Shown here in pieces: positions 38,575-48,484 of a stretch of DNA of 64,000 bases. This DNA is from Rhodanobacteraceae bacterium (lineage in GTDB: Bacteria > Pseudomonadota > Gammaproteobacteria > Xanthomonadales > Rhodanobacteraceae), in NCBI GenBank assembly GCA_004299555.1, contig SCQU01000004.1, positions 62,001 through 126,000 on the forward strand, written 5' to 3'. A model generated the notes under the pieces. That model was not told the DNA's origin. It saw only the letters and a list, made by a program, of their open reading frames with translations, and made no database searches. Position numbers and translations under genes: made by a program. Within the stretch, counting starts at the first letter, position 1. Every line of letters starts with the position of its first letter.

Positions 38575-39659
38575 GCCGTCACCTCCAGGCAGCGTTGCGC
38601 GATGAGCGCGGCCGCATCCGGCCTGGCCAACGTGCGCGCGGCGTTGGCCATCGCCAGGCGCCGCGCCGGATCACGCAACAGGCGTTCCAGCATCCCGGCG
38701 AAGCGCGCGGCGTCGAAGTCACGGTCCTGCACCAGCTCGGCGGCCCCCGCGGCGACAAAGCCTTCCGCGTTTTTCGTCTGGTGGTCATCGACCGCGTGCG
38801 GGAACGGCAGCAGCACGGCACCCAGTCCTGCCGCCGCAAGCTCGGCCAGGGTCAATGCGCCCGCGCGGCAGACCGCCAGATCGGCCCACGCGTAGGCGGC
38901 CGCCATGTCATCCAGGAAGGGCTCGACGCGCGCATCGACTTCCGCGCGTACATACGCCGCCCGCGTCGCGTCGAGGTGCGCGGCCCCGCACTGGTGCAAT
39001 ACCGCGGGCCGGCGCTCGTCCGGGATCAGCGACAACGCATTGGGCAGGCCAAGATTGAGCGTGCGAGCGCCCAGGCTGCCACCCAGGATCAGCAGGCGCG
39101 GTGCACCGTCGCGCGCGGCGAAGCGCTCGGCCGGCGCCGCCAGGGCCGCAATCTCCGCGCGCACCGGGTTGCCCGTCCACTCCGGCTTCAGTGCGGGCAA
39201 AAACGCGCCGGGGAAACCGCTCATGACATGCCGCGCGCGCCTGGCGAGCACGCGGTTGGTCAGGCCGGCGACGCGATTTTGTTCGTGTACCAGGAGCGGC
39301 CGCCGCTGCAGCCACGCGGCGATGCCGCCGGGGCCTGCCACATAACCGCCCAGCGACAACACGCTGCGCGGTTCAGCGGCGCGCACGATACGCCACGCCG
39401 CAATGCACGCACGCAGCAGCATCCACGGCGCGGTCAAGCGCTCGGCAATGCCCTTGCCGCGCAACCCGCGCACCGGCACGGTGCGCAGTTCAAGGTGATG
39501 CTTGGGCACGATCCGGGTTTCCATGCCCCCCTCGGCGCCCAGCCACAGCACCGGCACGCCCCGCGCCTGCAGCGCGTCGGCGACCGCGAGGCCCGGGAAA
39601 ATATGGCCGCCGGTGCCGCCGGCCATGATCATGACGGGGGCGGGCAGCAGGGCGTTCAT
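38571..39659 (-). CDS. murG: lipid II synthase MurG (GlcNAc transferase)
   Basis: 362 residues of a GT28 enzyme that converts lipid I to lipid II on the inner membrane. The glycine-rich loop [18 protein letters not shown] is followed by [26 protein letters not shown] and the donor-domain loops [12 protein letters not shown] and [17 protein letters not shown]. It overlaps both ftsW and murC by 4 nt. Confidence 0.97.
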   Translation of the reverse strand: MNALLPAPVMIMAGGTGGHIFPGLAVADALQARGVPVLWLGAEGGMETRIVPKHHLELRTVPVRGLRGKGIAERLTAPWMLLRACIAAWRIVRAAEPRSVLSLGGYVAGPGGIAAWLQRRPLLVHEQNRVAGLTNRVLARRARHVMSGFPGAFLPALKPEWTGNPVRAEIAALAAPAERFAARDGAPRLLILGGSLGARTLNLGLPNALSLIPDERRPAVLHQCGAAHLDATRAAYVRAEVDARVEPFLDDMAAAYAWADLAVCRAGALTLAELAAAGLGAVLLPFPHAVDDHQTKNAEGFVAAGAAELVQDRDFDAARFAGMLERLLRDPARRLAMANAARTLARPDAAALIAQRCLEVTA

Positions 39660-40936
39660 GCGCGCACCTTCTGCAGCGCCGATGCAACCTGCGCACGCGC
39701 GGCCAGGGGCAATGCCACCACCCCGGCGTCGTCGCCCGCGGACCGCGCGGGCACCGGGCGCCGCGTCGCCATCCGGCGCGCATCTTCGGCCCGATGGATT
39801 TCAAACGCGGCGCGCACCAGCACGCCCAGCATGATGCAGGTCATGAGCGTGCTCGAGCCGCCCGAACTGATGAGCGGCAGGGTCAGCCCCTTGGTCGGCA
39901 GCACGCCAAGGTTGACGCCCACCGACACCAGCGCCTGCAGGCCGAGCATCAAGGAGATGCCGAACGCGATGTAGCCCGCCCGGAGCTTGCCCACTTCAAC
40001 CCCGCGCAATCCGAGCTGCAGGCCGCGGCCGATGAGCAGCGCAAACAGTCCCAACACCGCCAGCACACCGACGAAACCGAGTTCCTCGGCGATCACCGCG
40101 AGGATGAAGTCCGTGTGCGCCTCGGGCAGGTAAAACAGCTTCTGCACGCTGCCGCCGAGGCCAACCCCAAACCACTTGCCGCGGCCGACCGCGATCAGGG
40201 CCTGGGTCAGCTGGAAGCCGTTGTCGAAGGGGTCCTTCCACGGATCGAGGAACGAGGTGAGGCGCTTGACGCGATAGTCGGTCGAGAGCGCGAGGTACGC
40301 GCCCAGCGGAAGCATCGGCAGGCCCATGATCAGGAGGTTGCGCATCCGCGCTCCGCCCAGCCACAACATGCCGATCGTCACGATGCCAATCAGCGCGGCC
40401 GAGCCAAAGTCGGGCTGCGCCAGCAGCATCGCCGCGGTCAACCCCGCGACCAGCACGGGCCTCACGGCACCAAGGAATTTCAATTCAACCGCATCACGAT
40501 GCCGCACGAGGTAGCTGGCGACGTAGAGCACCACCGTCAGCTTGGCCAGCTCGACCGGCTGGAAGCCCGAAAACCCGAGGTGCACCCAGCGCCGCGCGCC
40601 ATTGATCCGCATGCCGATGTGCGGGATGAAGACCAGCGCCAGCAGGACGAACGTACCGAGCATCAGCCAGCCGGAATACTTCTCCAGCACATCGAGCTCG
40701 ACCCAGCGCACGATGGCAACCGCGGCGGCGCCGCCCAGTACGAGAAACACCAGGTGGCGAACCAGGTAATGGAACTCGCCGATGTGCTGGCCATCCGCGA
40801 CCGCGATGGAACTGGACGCGATCATCACGACGCCGAACGCCACCAGCCCGGTGATGGCAAGCAGCAACCACGGGTCCTGACGGCCCCGCGGGCCGACCCG
40901 GCGCACTGCCTGCGATTGCACGATCCAGTCAAACAT
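39656..40936 (-). CDS. ftsW: SEDS peptidoglycan glycosyltransferase FtsW
   Basis: 426 residues with about ten membrane helices. The SEDS signatures are visible: [60 protein letters not shown] and the C-terminal [20 protein letters not shown]. It polymerises septal glycan with FtsI. ATG 40936 overlaps the mraY stop (TGATG). Upstream in-frame codons read through mraY in another frame and were rejected. murD, which sits between mraY and ftsW in E. coli, is absent. Confidence 0.96.
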   Translation of the reverse strand: MFDWIVQSQAVRRVGPRGRQDPWLLLAITGLVAFGVVMIASSSIAVADGQHIGEFHYLVRHLVFLVLGGAAAVAIVRWVELDVLEKYSGWLMLGTFVLLALVFIPHIGMRINGARRWVHLGFSGFQPVELAKLTVVLYVASYLVRHRDAVELKFLGAVRPVLVAGLTAAMLLAQPDFGSAALIGIVTIGMLWLGGARMRNLLIMGLPMLPLGAYLALSTDYRVKRLTSFLDPWKDPFDNGFQLTQALIAVGRGKWFGVGLGGSVQKLFYLPEAHTDFILAVIAEELGFVGVLAVLGLFALLIGRGLQLGLRGVEVGKLRAGYIAFGISLMLGLQALVSVGVNLGVLPTKGLTLPLISSGGSSTLMTCIMLGVLVRAAFEIHRAEDARRMATRRPVPARSAGDDAGVVALPLAARAQVASALQKVRA

Positions 40937-42018
40937 CAACGCACCTTCAGCGTGGCAAGACCCACCAGCACCAGCACCACCGAGATGATCCAGAAGCGCA
41001 CGATCACGCGCGGTTCGGGCCAGCCCTTCAATTCGAAGTGGTGATGGATCGGCGCCATCCGGAAAATCCGCTTGCCGGTCAACTTGAAACTGCCGACCTG
41101 CAGCATCACCGACGCGGTTTCGACCACGAACAGGCCGCCCATCACCAGCAGGATGATTTCCTGGCGCACGATCACCGCGACGCAGCCAATGGCGGCGCCA
41201 ATCGAGAGCGCGCCGACATCGCCCATGAACACCTGCGCCGGGTAGGTGTTGAACCACAGGAAGCCGAGCCCCGCGCCGGTCAAGGCGCCGCAGAACACGG
41301 CGACCTCGCCCGCGCCCGGGATCGAGGGGATGCCAAGGTAAGCCGAGAACACGGCGTTGCCCGCGAGGTACGCAAATGCACCCAGCGCGGCCGTCACCAG
41401 CACCGCCGGCATGATCGCCAAGCCGTCCAGGCCATCGGTGAGGTTCACCGCGTTCGAAAAGCCGACGATCCACAGGTAGGCGACCACGACGAAGCCCGCG
41501 CCCAGCGGAATTTCGACGTGCTTGAACAAGGGCACGAACAGCGACGTCGCGGCCGGAACATTCGCGGTGTGGAACAGGAACACCGCCGCGACCAGCCCCA
41601 CCACCGACTGCGCCAGGTACTTCCAGCGCGCCGGCAGGCCGTGCGGGTCCTTCAGCACGAGCTTGCGGTAGTCGTCGTAAAAGCCGATCACGCCGCAGGT
41701 CAGCGTCACGCACAGCACCACCCACAGGTAGCGGCTGGACAGATCGCCCCACAGCAAGGTCGCGACCACGATCGCGGCGAGGATGAGGGTGCCGCCCATC
41801 GTCGGCGTACCCGCCTTGGCAAGGTGCGACCTGGGGCCATCGCCGCGTACGACCTGGCCGGCCTTGAGCTTGGTCAGCTCGCGGATCATCCACGGTCCCA
41901 GCAACAGCGACATGAACAGCGCCGTGAGCGCGGCCATGATGGTGCGGAAGGTGATGTAGTCAAACAGGCGGAACGCGCCGAAGTAGCGTTCAAGCCAACG
42001 CGCGAGTTCAAGCAGCAT
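40936..42018 (-). CDS. mraY: phospho-N-acetylmuramoyl-pentapeptide transferase MraY
   Basis: 360 residues, ten predicted membrane helices. It forms lipid I from UDP-MurNAc-pentapeptide and undecaprenyl phosphate. Catalytic motifs: [43 protein letters not shown] and the [15 protein letters not shown] loop. ATG 42018 overlaps the murF stop by 11 nt; the frame further upstream is inside murF. Confidence 0.97.
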   Translation of the reverse strand: MLLELARWLERYFGAFRLFDYITFRTIMAALTALFMSLLLGPWMIRELTKLKAGQVVRGDGPRSHLAKAGTPTMGGTLILAAIVVATLLWGDLSSRYLWVVLCVTLTCGVIGFYDDYRKLVLKDPHGLPARWKYLAQSVVGLVAAVFLFHTANVPAATSLFVPLFKHVEIPLGAGFVVVAYLWIVGFSNAVNLTDGLDGLAIMPAVLVTAALGAFAYLAGNAVFSAYLGIPSIPGAGEVAVFCGALTGAGLGFLWFNTYPAQVFMGDVGALSIGAAIGCVAVIVRQEIILLVMGGLFVVETASVMLQVGSFKLTGKRIFRMAPIHHHFELKGWPEPRVIVRFWIISVVLVLVGLATLKVR

Positions 42019-43378
42019 GCGGATCGCCCTCCTGGCCGTCACCCAGCAACGCCGCGACCACGCGCTCCATGTGCGAGGCATGCGAACCCTTGACCAGTAC
42101 CGTGGTGCCACGCGCCAGGTCGGCGCGCAACGCCGCGACGAGGGCTGCCTGATCGGCAAACACGCGGCCGCCCACACCGAACGCTTCGGCCGCCGCCGCC
42201 GCCAGTGCGCCGACCGCGTACACGCGCTGGATCCCCTGCGCGTGCGCCGCCGCGCCGATGCGCGCGTGCAGCGCCGCGCTGCCGGCGCCCAGTTCGGCCA
42301 TGTCGCCGAGCACCAGCCAGCGTTCACCCGGCTGCAGCGCCAGCGTCGCGACCGCCGCCAGGGCCGAACCCGGGTTGGCGTTGTAGCTGTCGTCAAACAA
42401 CACCCAGCCGGCCGCCGGTGCGTGCCGGCGCAACCGGCCGCTGACGGCCTTGGCGTCCGCCAGCCCGACGCCGATGACGGCCAGCGGCACCCCGACCGCC
42501 AGCGCAAGCGCCGCCGCAGCCGTGGCGTTGGCCACGTTGTGGCGGCCCGGCAGCGGCAGCTCCACCGCGGCATCGCCGGCCGGCGTGCGCAGCGTGAAGC
42601 GGCTGCCCGCAGCCGTCAGCACCAGGTCGGTCGCGCGCACGTCGGCATCCGCGTCCAGCCCAAAGCGCAGAATCCGGCGCGATCCCGCCAAGCCGGTGAA
42701 ATACATGGCAAAGGCATCATCGGCGTTGATGACCGCAACGCCGTCTGGCGGCAGCGCCTGGTACAGCGCGCCCTTGGTTTCGGCCACGCCTTCGAGCGAA
42801 TGCAGCCGCTCGAGATGCGCGGGGCCGATGTTGTTGACCAGACCCACGCTTGGGCGCGCGATCGCCGCAAGGTAGGCAATGTCACCCGGCTTGCCCGCAC
42901 CCATTTCCAGCACCGCGTAACGAATGCCGTCGGGCATGGCGAGCAAGGTCAGCGGCACCCCGATTTCATTGTTGAAACTGCCCTGCGTCGCGTGGGTCGG
43001 AGCGTGCCGCACCAGGATCGCCGCGGTCAGCGACTTGACGCTGGTCTTGCCGTTGGACCCGGTGATGCCGAGCACGGTGACGTCGCGCTGGGCACGCACC
43101 GCGCTGGCAAGATCACCCAGCGCGTGCAGCGTGTCGGCCACGACGACCTGCGGCAGCGCCGCATCGACACGATGGTCAACCAGCGCCCCCACCGCTCCGG
43201 CAGCCGCGGCCGCGGCAACGTGATCGTGACCGTCGTGCTCATCGCCCCTGAGCGCGACGAACAACTCGCCGGGCCGCAAGGTACGGGTGTCGGTGGAAAT
43301 GCCACGCGCGGCGGTGTCCGCGCCCTGCAACACGCCACGCGTCCACACCGCAATTTCCTGGAGGCGCAGGTTCAACAC
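42008..43378 (-). CDS. murF: UDP-MurNAc-tripeptide--D-Ala-D-Ala ligase MurF
   Basis: 456 residues. The P-loop [19 protein letters not shown], the downstream [12 protein letters not shown] and [10 protein letters not shown] segments, and [16 protein letters not shown] in the C-terminal domain identify MurF, which attaches D-Ala-D-Ala to complete the pentapeptide. The start at 43378 overlaps the murE stop by 7 nt. The protein is Ala-rich but of normal length. Confidence 0.97.
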   Translation of the reverse strand: MLNLRLQEIAVWTRGVLQGADTAARGISTDTRTLRPGELFVALRGDEHDGHDHVAAAAAAGAVGALVDHRVDAALPQVVVADTLHALGDLASAVRAQRDVTVLGITGSNGKTSVKSLTAAILVRHAPTHATQGSFNNEIGVPLTLLAMPDGIRYAVLEMGAGKPGDIAYLAAIARPSVGLVNNIGPAHLERLHSLEGVAETKGALYQALPPDGVAVINADDAFAMYFTGLAGSRRILRFGLDADADVRATDLVLTAAGSRFTLRTPAGDAAVELPLPGRHNVANATAAAALALAVGVPLAVIGVGLADAKAVSGRLRRHAPAAGWVLFDDSYNANPGSALAAVATLALQPGERWLVLGDMAELGAGSAALHARIGAAAHAQGIQRVYAVGALAAAAAEAFGVGGRVFADQAALVAALRADLARGTTVLVKGSHASHMERVVAALLGDGQEGDPHAA

Positions 43379-44847
43379 GGGTGCGCCTCCAGGGCGGCGC
43401 GCGCCACCTTGAGGTCATCAAACGGACGCTTGACGCCATGGCTTTCCTGATAGGTCTCGTGGCCCTTGCCGGCGATCAGCACGACATCACCAGCACGGGC
43501 CGTGGCGATGGCCTGGCCGATAGCCCGCGCGCGGTCGCGTTCGACCCTCGCCTGTTCGGGCGCACGCATGCCGGCGACGATTTGCGCCACGATCGCGTCG
43601 CCATCCTCACCGCGCGGATTGTCGTCGGTGACGATCACCGCATCCGCGCGGCGCTCGGCGATCGCACCCATCAACGGGCGCTTGCCGGCATCCCGCTCGC
43701 CGCCGCAGCCAAACACGCACACGAGCCGGCCTTCGCAGTGCGCGCGCAGGGTCGCAAGCGCCTGCTCGAGCGCGTCCGGTTTGTGTGAATAGTCCACCAC
43801 CACCAGCGGCGCCGCCCCGCCACCGAGGCGATTCATCCTTCCTGCGACCGGCTCCGCCGCCGCGAGCGCCGCGCGAATGCCCTCGAACCCAACGCCGAGC
43901 GCGCCCAGCGTGCCCGCCACGGCGAGCAGGTTGGCGACATTGAAGCGGCCCAGCAGACGGCTCCGGATCGCGCCCTGGCCCCAGGGCGTTGCCAGTTCAA
44001 AGCGGATGCCGTCCGCGTCCAGCCGCACATGGGTCGCACGCACGTCGGCATCGGCAGCCTCGATGCCGTACCGCCACACCCGCGTCCCCGGCGCCACCCG
44101 ATCCAGCAGCCGGCGGCCGTAGGGATCGTCGACGTTGATGACGGCGGCCACCAGGTCGGGCCACGCGAACAACCTGGCCTTGGCGGCAAAGTAGGCCTCC
44201 ATGGTCTGGTGGTAATCAAGGTGATCACGGGTCAGGTTGGTGAACACCGTCACGTCGAAGTGGATGCCATCGACGCGGTGCTGATCGAGTGCGTGCGAGG
44301 ACACTTCCATCGCGACGGCGTCCGCGCCCGCGGCGCGGAATTCGGCCATCAGGCCGTGCACCCGAATCACGTCCGGCGTGGTGCGCTCACCTGCGTGCAA
44401 CGCGCCGTGCAGCCCCGCGCCCAGGGTACCGATCGTGGCCGCGCGCCTGCCGATCAGCGTGAACGCCTGGGCCAGCAACTGCACGGTCGAGGTTTTGCCA
44501 CTGGTACCGGTGACGCCGACCACCGTCATGGCCGCCGAGGGGTCGCCGTAAAAGCGCGCGGCGATGGCGCCGAGGCGTTCGCGCAGGCCATCGACCCAGA
44601 CCACGCGTGCATCGTGCCCGCGCAGCGCCGGACCCGCGCCGTGCGTCTCTGCGATGACCACGGTGGCGCCCTGTGCAAAGGCGGCGTCGGCAAACTCGAT
44701 GCCGTGGTGCGTGGTGCCCGCCAACGCGACGAATGCGTCCCCCGCGCGCACGCTCCGTGAGTCGAGGGTCAATCCCGACACCACGCGGCCGCCGGCGGCC
44801 GGCGTTGCCACCGACGGCAACAAGGCGTCGAGTCGCATCGCCGTCAT
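43372..44847 (-). CDS. murE: UDP-MurNAc-dipeptide--meso-DAP ligase MurE
   Basis: 491 residues. The ATP P-loop is GVTGTSGKTSTVQLLAQAF, followed by AMEVSSHALDQHRVDG and FTNLTRDHLDYHQTME. The signature DNPRGEDGDAI in the C-terminal domain is the DNPR motif that selects meso-diaminopimelate, so the peptidoglycan is predicted to be the DAP type. ATG 44847 overlaps the ftsI stop by 4 nt; a longer upstream reading lies inside ftsI. Confidence 0.97.
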   Translation of the reverse strand: MTAMRLDALLPSVATPAAGGRVVSGLTLDSRSVRAGDAFVALAGTTHHGIEFADAAFAQGATVVIAETHGAGPALRGHDARVVWVDGLRERLGAIAARFYGDPSAAMTVVGVTGTSGKTSTVQLLAQAFTLIGRRAATIGTLGAGLHGALHAGERTTPDVIRVHGLMAEFRAAGADAVAMEVSSHALDQHRVDGIHFDVTVFTNLTRDHLDYHQTMEAYFAAKARLFAWPDLVAAVINVDDPYGRRLLDRVAPGTRVWRYGIEAADADVRATHVRLDADGIRFELATPWGQGAIRSRLLGRFNVANLLAVAGTLGALGVGFEGIRAALAAAEPVAGRMNRLGGGAAPLVVVDYSHKPDALEQALATLRAHCEGRLVCVFGCGGERDAGKRPLMGAIAERRADAVIVTDDNPRGEDGDAIVAQIVAGMRAPEQARVERDRARAIGQAIATARAGDVVLIAGKGHETYQESHGVKRPFDDLKVARAALEAHPC

Positions 44848-46661
44848 GGCGTTGCCCCCGCGGCCGCCTGCTTGGCGGGCACCCGCGCGGTCGCGGCCGT
44901 CGCGCCGACGGTCGCCGCCGGTGCCGGTGCCACCGGCCCGCCCGCATACCATTGCTGCACGTTGTCCGGCGGCACGTCGAGCAACCGCAGCGCGCCCGTC
45001 ATCACTTCACGGAACACCGGCGCCGACACCAGTCCGCCAAAATACTCGCCGCCGTGACCGCCCGCATCGCGCACGATCACCACGGCCACCAGACGCGGGT
45101 CGCTGGCCGGCACGATGCCGCAAAACAGCGCGGCGTAGCGCGTGCGCGAATAGCCGCCGGGGATCGCCAGGTGCGCGGTGCCGGTCTTGCCGGCCACGGG
45201 GTAATCGGCGATGGCCGCCTGCGGTGCCGTGCCCTTGGGCGTCACCACCGTGCGCAGCATGGCCATGACTTCACTGGCGTATTTCTCGGGTTCGACGCGG
45301 ACGCCCGGATTGTCATCGCCCTTGATGAAGGTGGGCGTGTGCTTGATGCCGCCGTCCGCGATCGTGGAATACGCGTCCGCCAGCTGCAAGGCGGTGACGT
45401 TCAAGCCGTAACCAAACGCGATCGTCGCCTTGACGAAATCGCCCCAGGTGCGCGGCGGCGGGATGTAACCGCCCACCTCGCCCGGGAACCCGCTGCCGGT
45501 GCTCGCACCGAAACCAAACGCGTGCAGCACCTTGGACATCTGCTGCGCGGTCAGCGTCAGGGAAATCTTGGACGCGCCGACGTTGCTGGAATAGGTGATG
45601 ACCTGCGACAGGTCGATGCGCCCGTTGTCGCTGTCATCGCGGACGGTATGCCCGTCGATGGTGAACCAGCCGGGGCTGGTGTCGATCATCGTGGCCGGCG
45701 TCCACTGGCCCGATTCCAGTGCGGTCGTGATGGTGAACGGCTTCATCGTCGAACCCGGCTCGGTCACGTCGGTGACCGCGCGGTTGCGCCGCTGGTCAGG
45801 CTGGCTGCCATTGATGTCGTTGGGATTGAACGATGGCACGTTGACCATCGCGATGATTTCGCCGTTGCGCGGATCCATGATCACCATGGATCCCGACGCC
45901 GCATGGCGCTTGTTGACGGCACCCAGCAGCGCCGAATAGGCGAGGTACTGGATGCGGCTGTCGATGCTCAAGGTAAGGTCGTGGCCCGGCACCGGCGCGT
46001 GCAACTGCTCGACGTTCTCGACCACGCGCCCCAGGCGGTCGCGGATGACGCGCTTCTCGCCGGGCTTGCCGGCCAGCCAGCCGTCATACGCCAGTTCCAG
46101 TCCGGCCTGCCCGTGATCGTCGATGTTGGTGAAGCCAAGCACGTGCGCGGTGGCCGCGCCGTCCGGGTAGTAGCGCTTGTATTCGCGCAGCGAATTGACC
46201 CCGGGAATATCCAGTGCCAGCACCGCCTTGGCCGCCGACGGCGTCATCAGGCGCCGCAGGTATACGAACTCGTGGCCGTTGCGCTGCTCGAGCTTGCGCG
46301 ACAGATCAATCGCGTTCACGCCCAGCGCCTTGGCCAGCTCGGGGATGCGGCCGGTGTGCGCGAGCAGCACGTCCGGATTGGCCCACAGCGACAGCATGGG
46401 TGTCGATACCGCCAGCGGCACGCCATTGCGGTCGTAAATGGCACCGCGCGAGACCGGAATCGGCACGTTGCGCAGGAAACGCGCGTCGCCCTGTTGCTGC
46501 AGGAACTTCTGATGCACGACCTGCAGGTCCACCGCGCGCGCCACCAGCCCAAGACCCGCTATCGCCAATACGCCGACCACCAGCGTCAGGCGCCTGCGCG
46601 TATCCGGATGCTGCCGGCGCGGGTTGGGGGAAGGCGTATCGCGGGCGCGGCGCAGTTTCAT
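44844..46661 (-). CDS. ftsI: septal transpeptidase FtsI (PBP3)
   Basis: 605 residues. One N-terminal membrane helix (LTLVVGVLAIAGLGLVARAV) is followed by the PBP dimer domain (SRGAIYDRNGVPLAVS) and the transpeptidase. Active-site motifs: EPGSTMKPF (SxxK), SSNVGASKI (SxN) and GKTGTAHL (KTG). It crosslinks septal peptidoglycan with FtsW. The C-terminal 50 residues after the transpeptidase are Ala/Pro-rich. Overlaps of 4 nt with ftsL and murE indicate coupling. Confidence 0.97.
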   Translation of the reverse strand: MKLRRARDTPSPNPRRQHPDTRRRLTLVVGVLAIAGLGLVARAVDLQVVHQKFLQQQGDARFLRNVPIPVSRGAIYDRNGVPLAVSTPMLSLWANPDVLLAHTGRIPELAKALGVNAIDLSRKLEQRNGHEFVYLRRLMTPSAAKAVLALDIPGVNSLREYKRYYPDGAATAHVLGFTNIDDHGQAGLELAYDGWLAGKPGEKRVIRDRLGRVVENVEQLHAPVPGHDLTLSIDSRIQYLAYSALLGAVNKRHAASGSMVIMDPRNGEIIAMVNVPSFNPNDINGSQPDQRRNRAVTDVTEPGSTMKPFTITTALESGQWTPATMIDTSPGWFTIDGHTVRDDSDNGRIDLSQVITYSSNVGASKISLTLTAQQMSKVLHAFGFGASTGSGFPGEVGGYIPPPRTWGDFVKATIAFGYGLNVTALQLADAYSTIADGGIKHTPTFIKGDDNPGVRVEPEKYASEVMAMLRTVVTPKGTAPQAAIADYPVAGKTGTAHLAIPGGYSRTRYAALFCGIVPASDPRLVAVVIVRDAGGHGGEYFGGLVSAPVFREVMTGALRLLDVPPDNVQQWYAGGPVAPAPAATVGATAATARVPAKQAAAGATP

Positions 46662-46933
46662 TCGCGCAGCATCTCCACGCTTTGGGCCGGCGGACTGACC
46701 ATGCCAAGCTGGCCGCGCGCGATGGCTTCAATGCGCGATGGACTGGCCCAGGTCGCCTGTTCCAGTTCCAGCCGGCCAAATTCCACGTTCAGGGCATCGC
46801 GTTGGCTTTGCAACCGGGTCAGCTCCACAAACGCGATCCGGTCCTGATGCCGCGCCCATACCACGGCGACGCCGCTGGCGACCACCGCCAGCAGCAGGAT
46901 CCCGACGCAGAGCATGCCGATGACCTTCAACAT
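46658..46933 (-). CDS. ftsL: cell division protein FtsL
   Basis: 91 residues. It is a bitopic protein with one helix (GMLCVGILLLAVVASGVAVVW) and a periplasmic coiled coil (HQDRIAFVELTRLQSQRDALNVEFGRLELE) ending in a short GMVSPPAQS motif. It links FtsB/FtsQ to FtsWI activation. The position between rsmH and ftsI is canonical, and it overlaps rsmH by 7 nt and ftsI by 4 nt. Confidence 0.93.
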   Translation of the reverse strand: MLKVIGMLCVGILLLAVVASGVAVVWARHQDRIAFVELTRLQSQRDALNVEFGRLELEQATWASPSRIEAIARGQLGMVSPPAQSVEMLRE

Positions 46934-47874
46934 GGCAGACGCTCGGCAACGCGCAGCACGGCCGAGCGCGCACGCGGATTGCGTGCCACTTCCGCCGCAT
47001 CGGCCTTTTGCGCGCGCCCCACCGCGCGCAACGGGGCCGGCGCCACGGCGGGCAGCGGCAGGCCACGGCGCACCGGCGCGGCCTGCGGACCGCGGATGAA
47101 GTGCTTGACGATGCGGTCCTCGAGCGAGTGAAAGCTGATCACCGCGAGCCGGCCGCCGGGCTTCAACACCGCAACCGCCGCCGGCAGCGCGCGTTCGAGC
47201 GAACCCAGCTCATCGTTCACCTGCAGACGCAGCGCCTGAAAGGTGCGGGTGGCCGGATGCTTGTGCCGTTCCGGGCGGCCCAGTACCTGCTCGACCAGTG
47301 CCGCCAGTTCGCGGGTGGTCGTGAGCGGCGCCTCGCTGCGGCGCGCGACGATGGCGCGCGCAATGCGCCGGCTCATGCGTTCCTCGCCATAGCGAAACAA
47401 CACCTCCGCGATGGCTGGTGCATCCGCGCGCGCCAGGAAATCCGCGGCGCTCTCCCCGGTCGTCGGATCCATGCGCATGTCGAGCGGCGCGTCGGACTGG
47501 AATGAAAATCCACGCGCGGCGTCATCCAGCTGTGGCGAGGACACGCCAAGATCCAGCAGCACCGCGTCGAGGCCGCACCGCGCCGCATCCCAATCCCCCA
47601 TCTCGGCGAAGTTCGCGTGGCGGATCGCGACGCGCGGGTCGTCGCCGAACTCACGCCTGGCATACGCGATCGCTTCCGGATCGCGATCCATCAGCAGCAG
47701 GCGGCCGGCGGCGCCCAGGCGTTCAAGGATCGCGCGCGCATGACCGCCGCGGCCGAAGGTAGCGTCGAGGCAACGGCTGTCGGGCCGCAAAGCCAGGCCC
47801 GCCAGCGCGGCGTCCCGCATCACCGGGATGTGCATGAGCTCGCGGCTGCCCGTCATCGCCAGCATTCCGTCCAT
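46927..47874 (-). CDS. rsmH: 16S rRNA m4C1402 methyltransferase RsmH
   Basis: About 315 residues from ATG 47874, which has GGAAG eight bases upstream. ATGs at 47865 and 47856 and a GTG at 47967 overlapping the mraZ stop are alternatives. SAM motif I is CLDATFGRGGHARAILE; DAVLLDLGVSSPQLDDAARGFSF and VISFHSLEDRIVKHF are diagnostic for the RsmH family. It N4-methylates C1402 of 16S rRNA in the decoding centre. Its place after mraZ is conserved. Confidence 0.95.
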   Translation of the reverse strand: MDGMLAMTGSRELMHIPVMRDAALAGLALRPDSRCLDATFGRGGHARAILERLGAAGRLLLMDRDPEAIAYARREFGDDPRVAIRHANFAEMGDWDAARCGLDAVLLDLGVSSPQLDDAARGFSFQSDAPLDMRMDPTTGESAADFLARADAPAIAEVLFRYGEERMSRRIARAIVARRSEAPLTTTRELAALVEQVLGRPERHKHPATRTFQALRLQVNDELGSLERALPAAVAVLKPGGRLAVISFHSLEDRIVKHFIRGPQAAPVRRGLPLPAVAPAPLRAVGRAQKADAAEVARNPRARSAVLRVAERLPC

Positions 47875-47963
47875 CTGCCACTTCCGCGCACGTCGCGTGC
47901 GCTGCCCGTGTCCCATCCGCAAAACCCGGCCCGGCGCGACCCGCCGCTGGCCGAATGTGCGCG

Positions 47964-48410
47964 TCACAACCTGAGTCCCGCCATTTCCTCGCTGACTTCT
48001 TCCTCGCCGATCGTCTGGTTGATCTTGGCGAGATGCGCGTCTTCACTCCACAACTCGAACTTGTTGCCCATGCCAAGCAACACCGCCTTCTTGCCGATGC
48101 CGGATGCGGTGCGCTGGCTGGCCGGCAACAACACGCGCGCGGCGCCGTCGAGTTCGACCTGCGCGGCAGCGCCGACCAGTTTCAACTGCAGGTCCCGGTG
48201 CACGCGCTTGACGCTGGAGAGCGCCGTCACCTCGTCGCGTACCCGTTCCCATTCGGGCTGCGGGAACACCCACAGGCAACCCGGCTCGAACGGGTTGTAG
48301 GTGATGACCAGACGGTTGTTGCACGCGCGCGCAATCGGCTCGCGGTAGGCTGCGGGAATCGCCAACCGGCCCTTGTCGTCCACACTGATGGCGGTTTCGC
48401 CCTGAAACAT
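47964..48410 (-). CDS. mraZ: dcw operon repressor MraZ
   Basis: 148 residues with two SpoVT/AbrB-type repeats: [20 protein letters not shown] at the N-terminus and [20 protein letters not shown] in the second half. In E. coli MraZ binds direct repeats near its own promoter and represses the dcw operon. Matching boxes lie just upstream here. ATG 48410 was chosen over an upstream GTG because it is the family start and leaves the boxes in the leader. Confidence 0.96.
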   Translation of the reverse strand: MFQGETAISVDDKGRLAIPAAYREPIARACNNRLVITYNPFEPGCLWVFPQPEWERVRDEVTALSSVKRVHRDLQLKLVGAAAQVELDGAARVLLPASQRTASGIGKKAVLLGMGNKFELWSEDAHLAKINQTIGEEEVSEEMAGLRL

Positions 48411-48421
48411 ATGATCTGGTT

Positions 48422-48457
48422 CCCCACGATTTCCCACGAATTAACACGCAAACCCAC
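48422..48457 (-). promoter_or_regulatory. MraZ operator: four 10-bp-spaced boxes
   Basis: On the minus strand GTGGGT, GTGTTA, GTGGGA and GTGGGG occur exactly 10 bp apart (plus-strand 48452, 48442, 48432 and 48422). Three match the known GTGGG(A/G/T) MraZ box and one is degenerate. They lie between the -10 element and the mraZ start codon, so bound MraZ would block transcription from the mraZ promoter. Confidence 0.88.
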
Positions 48458-48484
48458 CTTAGTCGCAGCGCGTGAGACTGTCAA
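48456..48484 (-). promoter_or_regulatory. sigma70 promoter of the dcw operon (Pmra)
   Basis: On the minus strand TTGACA (48479-48484), a 17-bp spacer and TAAGGT (48456-48461). The -35 box is perfect. Transcription would start near 48449, giving a leader of about 39 nt that contains the MraZ boxes. Confidence 0.8.

Noticed and set aside
39656-41893. ftsW extended far upstream to about 745 codons
   Set aside because: The extension reads mraY in a wrong frame; the canonical FtsW start lies at 40936, overlapping the mraY stop.
44673-46847. A long open frame antisense to ftsI and murE
   Set aside because: Composition shadow only; the translation is Arg/His-rich without domains, and the real genes have all catalytic motifs.
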